Source: Prevotella sp. (GTDB lineage: Bacteria; Bacteroidota; Bacteroidia; Bacteroidales; Bacteroidaceae). From it: a stretch of DNA of 25,579 nt. The DNA lies in the NCBI GenBank assembly GCA_020026195.1, contig JAHHQW010000037.1, positions 1-25,579 of the forward strand, read 5' to 3'. The first letter of the stretch is position 1. Every line of letters begins with the position of its first letter. A program made the position numbers and the translations under genes. Shown in pieces: positions 24,043-25,579 of this stretch. Below the pieces are notes generated by a model. It was given only the letters and a program-made list of their open reading frames with translations. It ran no database searches and was not told the DNA's origin.

Positions 24043-24606
24043 TTAGAACTTTATTTCGGGAGCCTTATCCATTGTGGCACGGTCAGTTTCAGGAATTTCG
24101 AACATAGGTTCTTTATGGAAGCCTGTCATGCCAGCAATGATATTAGAAGGGAATGTCTGTACGGCATTATTCAGCTCGCGTGTAGCAGAATTGAAGAAAC
24201 GGCGTACTGCAGCAAGTTTATTCTCTACATCAGAGATTTCGCTCTGAAGCTGCATAAAGTTCTGGTTAGCTTTCAGTTCCGGATAAGCCTCAAGCTGAAC
24301 CTTCAAACCAGAAAGAGCACTTGAAAGAAGATTCTCTGCCTGTACCTTCTCATTTGTAGTTGTTGCAGACATTGCAGCAGAACGAGCCTGTGTTACACGC
24401 TCAAGAACTCCACTCTCATGCTTAGCATATCCTTTTACAGTTTCAACCAACTGCGGTATAAGATCGTGACGCTGTTTCAACTGTACGTCTATATTGGCAA
24501 AAGCGTTCTCACGATTATTGCGCATACGTACAAGGTTGTTGTAAAGACTGATGCCCCAAATAACAATAAGGGCAACTACAATCAAAATAATTATTCCTGT
24601 TGTCAT
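24043..24606 (-). CDS. lemA: LemA-family protein
   Basis: A 187-residue protein with one N-terminal membrane helix (residues 4-24) and a long helical domain. Family phrases are YNNLVRMRNNRENAFANIDVQ, the hallmark RHDLIPQLVETVKGYAKHE, LKANQNFMQLQSEISDVENKLAAVRRF, YNxxV-type helices and a C-terminal FEIPE segment. Its biochemical function is not established; it is often encoded with M48 proteases, as here. It probably starts its own operon from the promoter at 24633-24662. Confidence 0.93.
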   Translation of the reverse strand: MTTGIIILIVVALIVIWGISLYNNLVRMRNNRENAFANIDVQLKQRHDLIPQLVETVKGYAKHESGVLERVTQARSAAMSATTTNEKVQAENLLSSALSGLKVQLEAYPELKANQNFMQLQSEISDVENKLAAVRRFFNSATRELNNAVQTFPSNIIAGMTGFHKEPMFEIPETDRATMDKAPEIKF

Positions 24607-24632
24607 TTATTTTTGTTTTAATGATTAGTTTA

Positions 24633-24662
24633 CAAATTTAGAAATTTAAATTACAAATGCAA
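24633..24662 (-). promoter_or_regulatory. Possible Bacteroidetes promoter of the lemA operon
   Basis: On the minus strand TTG (24662-24660) is followed after 19 bases by TAAATTTG (24640-24633), matching TAnnTTTG. The transcript would start near 24627, about 20 bases before the ATG at 24606. The region is AT-rich, which makes chance matches more likely. Confidence 0.45.
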
Positions 24663-24696
24663 TGAATAGTGTTAATATTTATAGCTATTTAACTAA

Positions 24697-25428
24697 TTAG
24701 TAACCTACTTCTACTAAGAACAATGCATTTGCCGGCATACTCTCACCTGCCCTGCTCCTATTTCCACATTCTATTACCTTACGGAATTCATCAAGAGTTA
24801 TACGGTGACGACCTACATCTACGAGGGTCCCTACTACAGCACGCACCATATTACGTAAGAATCTGTTAGCCTGTATCTCAAAATACCATCGGTGATCATC
24901 AATTCTTACCCACTCTGCCTTCATCACATCGCATAATGTTGTCTTAACATCAGTGTGAGTCTTGCAGAAAGCTCCAAAATCCTTATATGTACAGAGAATC
25001 CTTGCAGCCTCATTCATAAGATCAAAATCTAAAGGATAGCGCAATTCACAACTGTACTGTCTTGAAAAAGGATCTTTACGAGTGTGTATATAATAACGGT
25101 AACGGCGGAATGTAGCACTGAAACGGGCATGCATATCATCAGATACCGGAACAATGTCAAAGACAGCTATGTCACGGGGCAACAAACTGTTTAGCTTGGC
25201 AACAAGTTTATCTTTATCAAACTCTTTCTCTGTATCAAAATGAGCAGCCATATGTTCGGCATGAACACCTGTATCAGTTCGTCCTGCTCCTACAATTTCT
25301 ATGTCCTCACGTAAAATCATAGAAAGAGCTTTCTGCATAGTTTCCTGCACAGAATTATCAGCTGGCTGTATCTGCCAGCCATGATAGTTTGTTCCGTCGT
25401 AAGCAAAATATATAAAGTATCTCTGCAT
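24697..25428 (-). CDS. truA: tRNA pseudouridine synthase A
   Basis: A 243-residue enzyme that converts uridines 38-40 of the tRNA anticodon stem to pseudouridine. The catalytic aspartate lies in GAGRTDTGVHA (D52). Other TruA blocks are FAYDGTNYHGWQIQP at the N-terminus, LNSLLPRDIAVFDI, FSATFRRYRYYIHTRKDPF, and NRFLRNMVRAVVGTLVDVGR near the C-terminus. Its length is normal. It ends 90 bases before lemA, separated by the likely lemA promoter, and follows the unidentified gene at the window edge after 84 bases. Confidence 0.95.
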   Translation of the reverse strand: MQRYFIYFAYDGTNYHGWQIQPADNSVQETMQKALSMILREDIEIVGAGRTDTGVHAEHMAAHFDTEKEFDKDKLVAKLNSLLPRDIAVFDIVPVSDDMHARFSATFRRYRYYIHTRKDPFSRQYSCELRYPLDFDLMNEAARILCTYKDFGAFCKTHTDVKTTLCDVMKAEWVRIDDHRWYFEIQANRFLRNMVRAVVGTLVDVGRHRITLDEFRKVIECGNRSRAGESMPANALFLVEVGY

Positions 25429-25512
25429 TGATTTTTTTAATAATAACGATTCTGCAATATATTTTATTGTATATGTACATTACCGCCATCACAATAACGA
25501 ATACGAAACATT

Positions 25513-25579
25513 TTAAAATCTATCATAGTCGTCCCTTAAAAAGCCCATTTTTGCGAGATATTCTTCAAGCACAGTATCT
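25513..25579 (-). CDS. Unidentified gene, C-terminal 21 codons (enters from outside the window)
   Basis: One minus-strand frame is open from the window edge to a TAA at 25513-25515. It encodes a protein-like tail that starts DTVLEEYLAKMG and ends FLRDDYDRF. It lies just upstream of truA on the same strand. The piece is too short to identify, and it could be a chance open frame. Confidence 0.45.
   Translation of the reverse strand, partial: DTVLEEYLAKMGFLRDDYDRF

Overview
The window looks like a chromosomal segment of a member of the Bacteroidales, most like Prevotella and relatives (inference). Four promoters carry the Bacteroidetes -7 element TAnnTTTG. There is an UpxY/NusG-type antiterminator at the head of a surface-polysaccharide operon, a DUF4494 gene next to a yggS-type gene, and S23-type four-helix-bundle genes. 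Most genes are on the minus strand; the efflux operon and an LpxA-like gene are on plus.

Bases 1-7850 (minus) hold the start of a capsule/O-antigen operon. A promoter and leader with a hairpin precede a upxY-like gene. A 304-base structured spacer follows, then a WecA-type initiating sugar-phosphate transferase, an unrecognised 118-residue protein, the complete dTDP-L-rhamnose set in the order rfbA-rfbC-rfbD-rfbB, a UDP-sugar 6-dehydrogenase, and the first 107 residues of a Wzx-type flippase. Base composition turns visibly more AT-rich at about 1640, where the general precursor genes give way to the probably strain-specific part.

Bases 7919-15177 (minus) hold a 1137-residue fusion of a PD-(D/E)XK nuclease and a DNA2/UPF1-like helicase, an S23 four-helix-bundle gene, a flavodoxin-fold iron-sulfur flavoprotein-like gene, about 1 kb of non-coding tandem repeats, a second S23 gene, yggS and a DUF4494 gene. 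The repeat block is the most unusual part of the window. Nine main core copies lie exactly 81 or 88 bases apart, the difference being one extra 7-base unit of consensus TTNNAAG. It is followed by 18 in-phase heptamers of the opposite orientation (CTTNNAA) that run into the stop codon of the second S23 gene. More heptamers lie on the other side of that gene, so it is bracketed by inverted heptamer arrays.

Bases 15400-22235 (plus) hold a tripartite RND efflux operon (lipoprotein adaptor, HAE1-type pump, outer-membrane lipoprotein channel), with a large hairpin between pump and channel genes, then an LpxA-like acyltransferase gene and a bidirectional terminator. Bases 22242-25579 (minus) hold a 7-cysteine mini-ferredoxin, a GNAT acetyltransferase, an HtpX-like M48 protease with LemA, TruA, and the C-terminal 21 codons of an unidentified gene. 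No rRNA, tRNA, CRISPR array, transposase or integrase was recognised.
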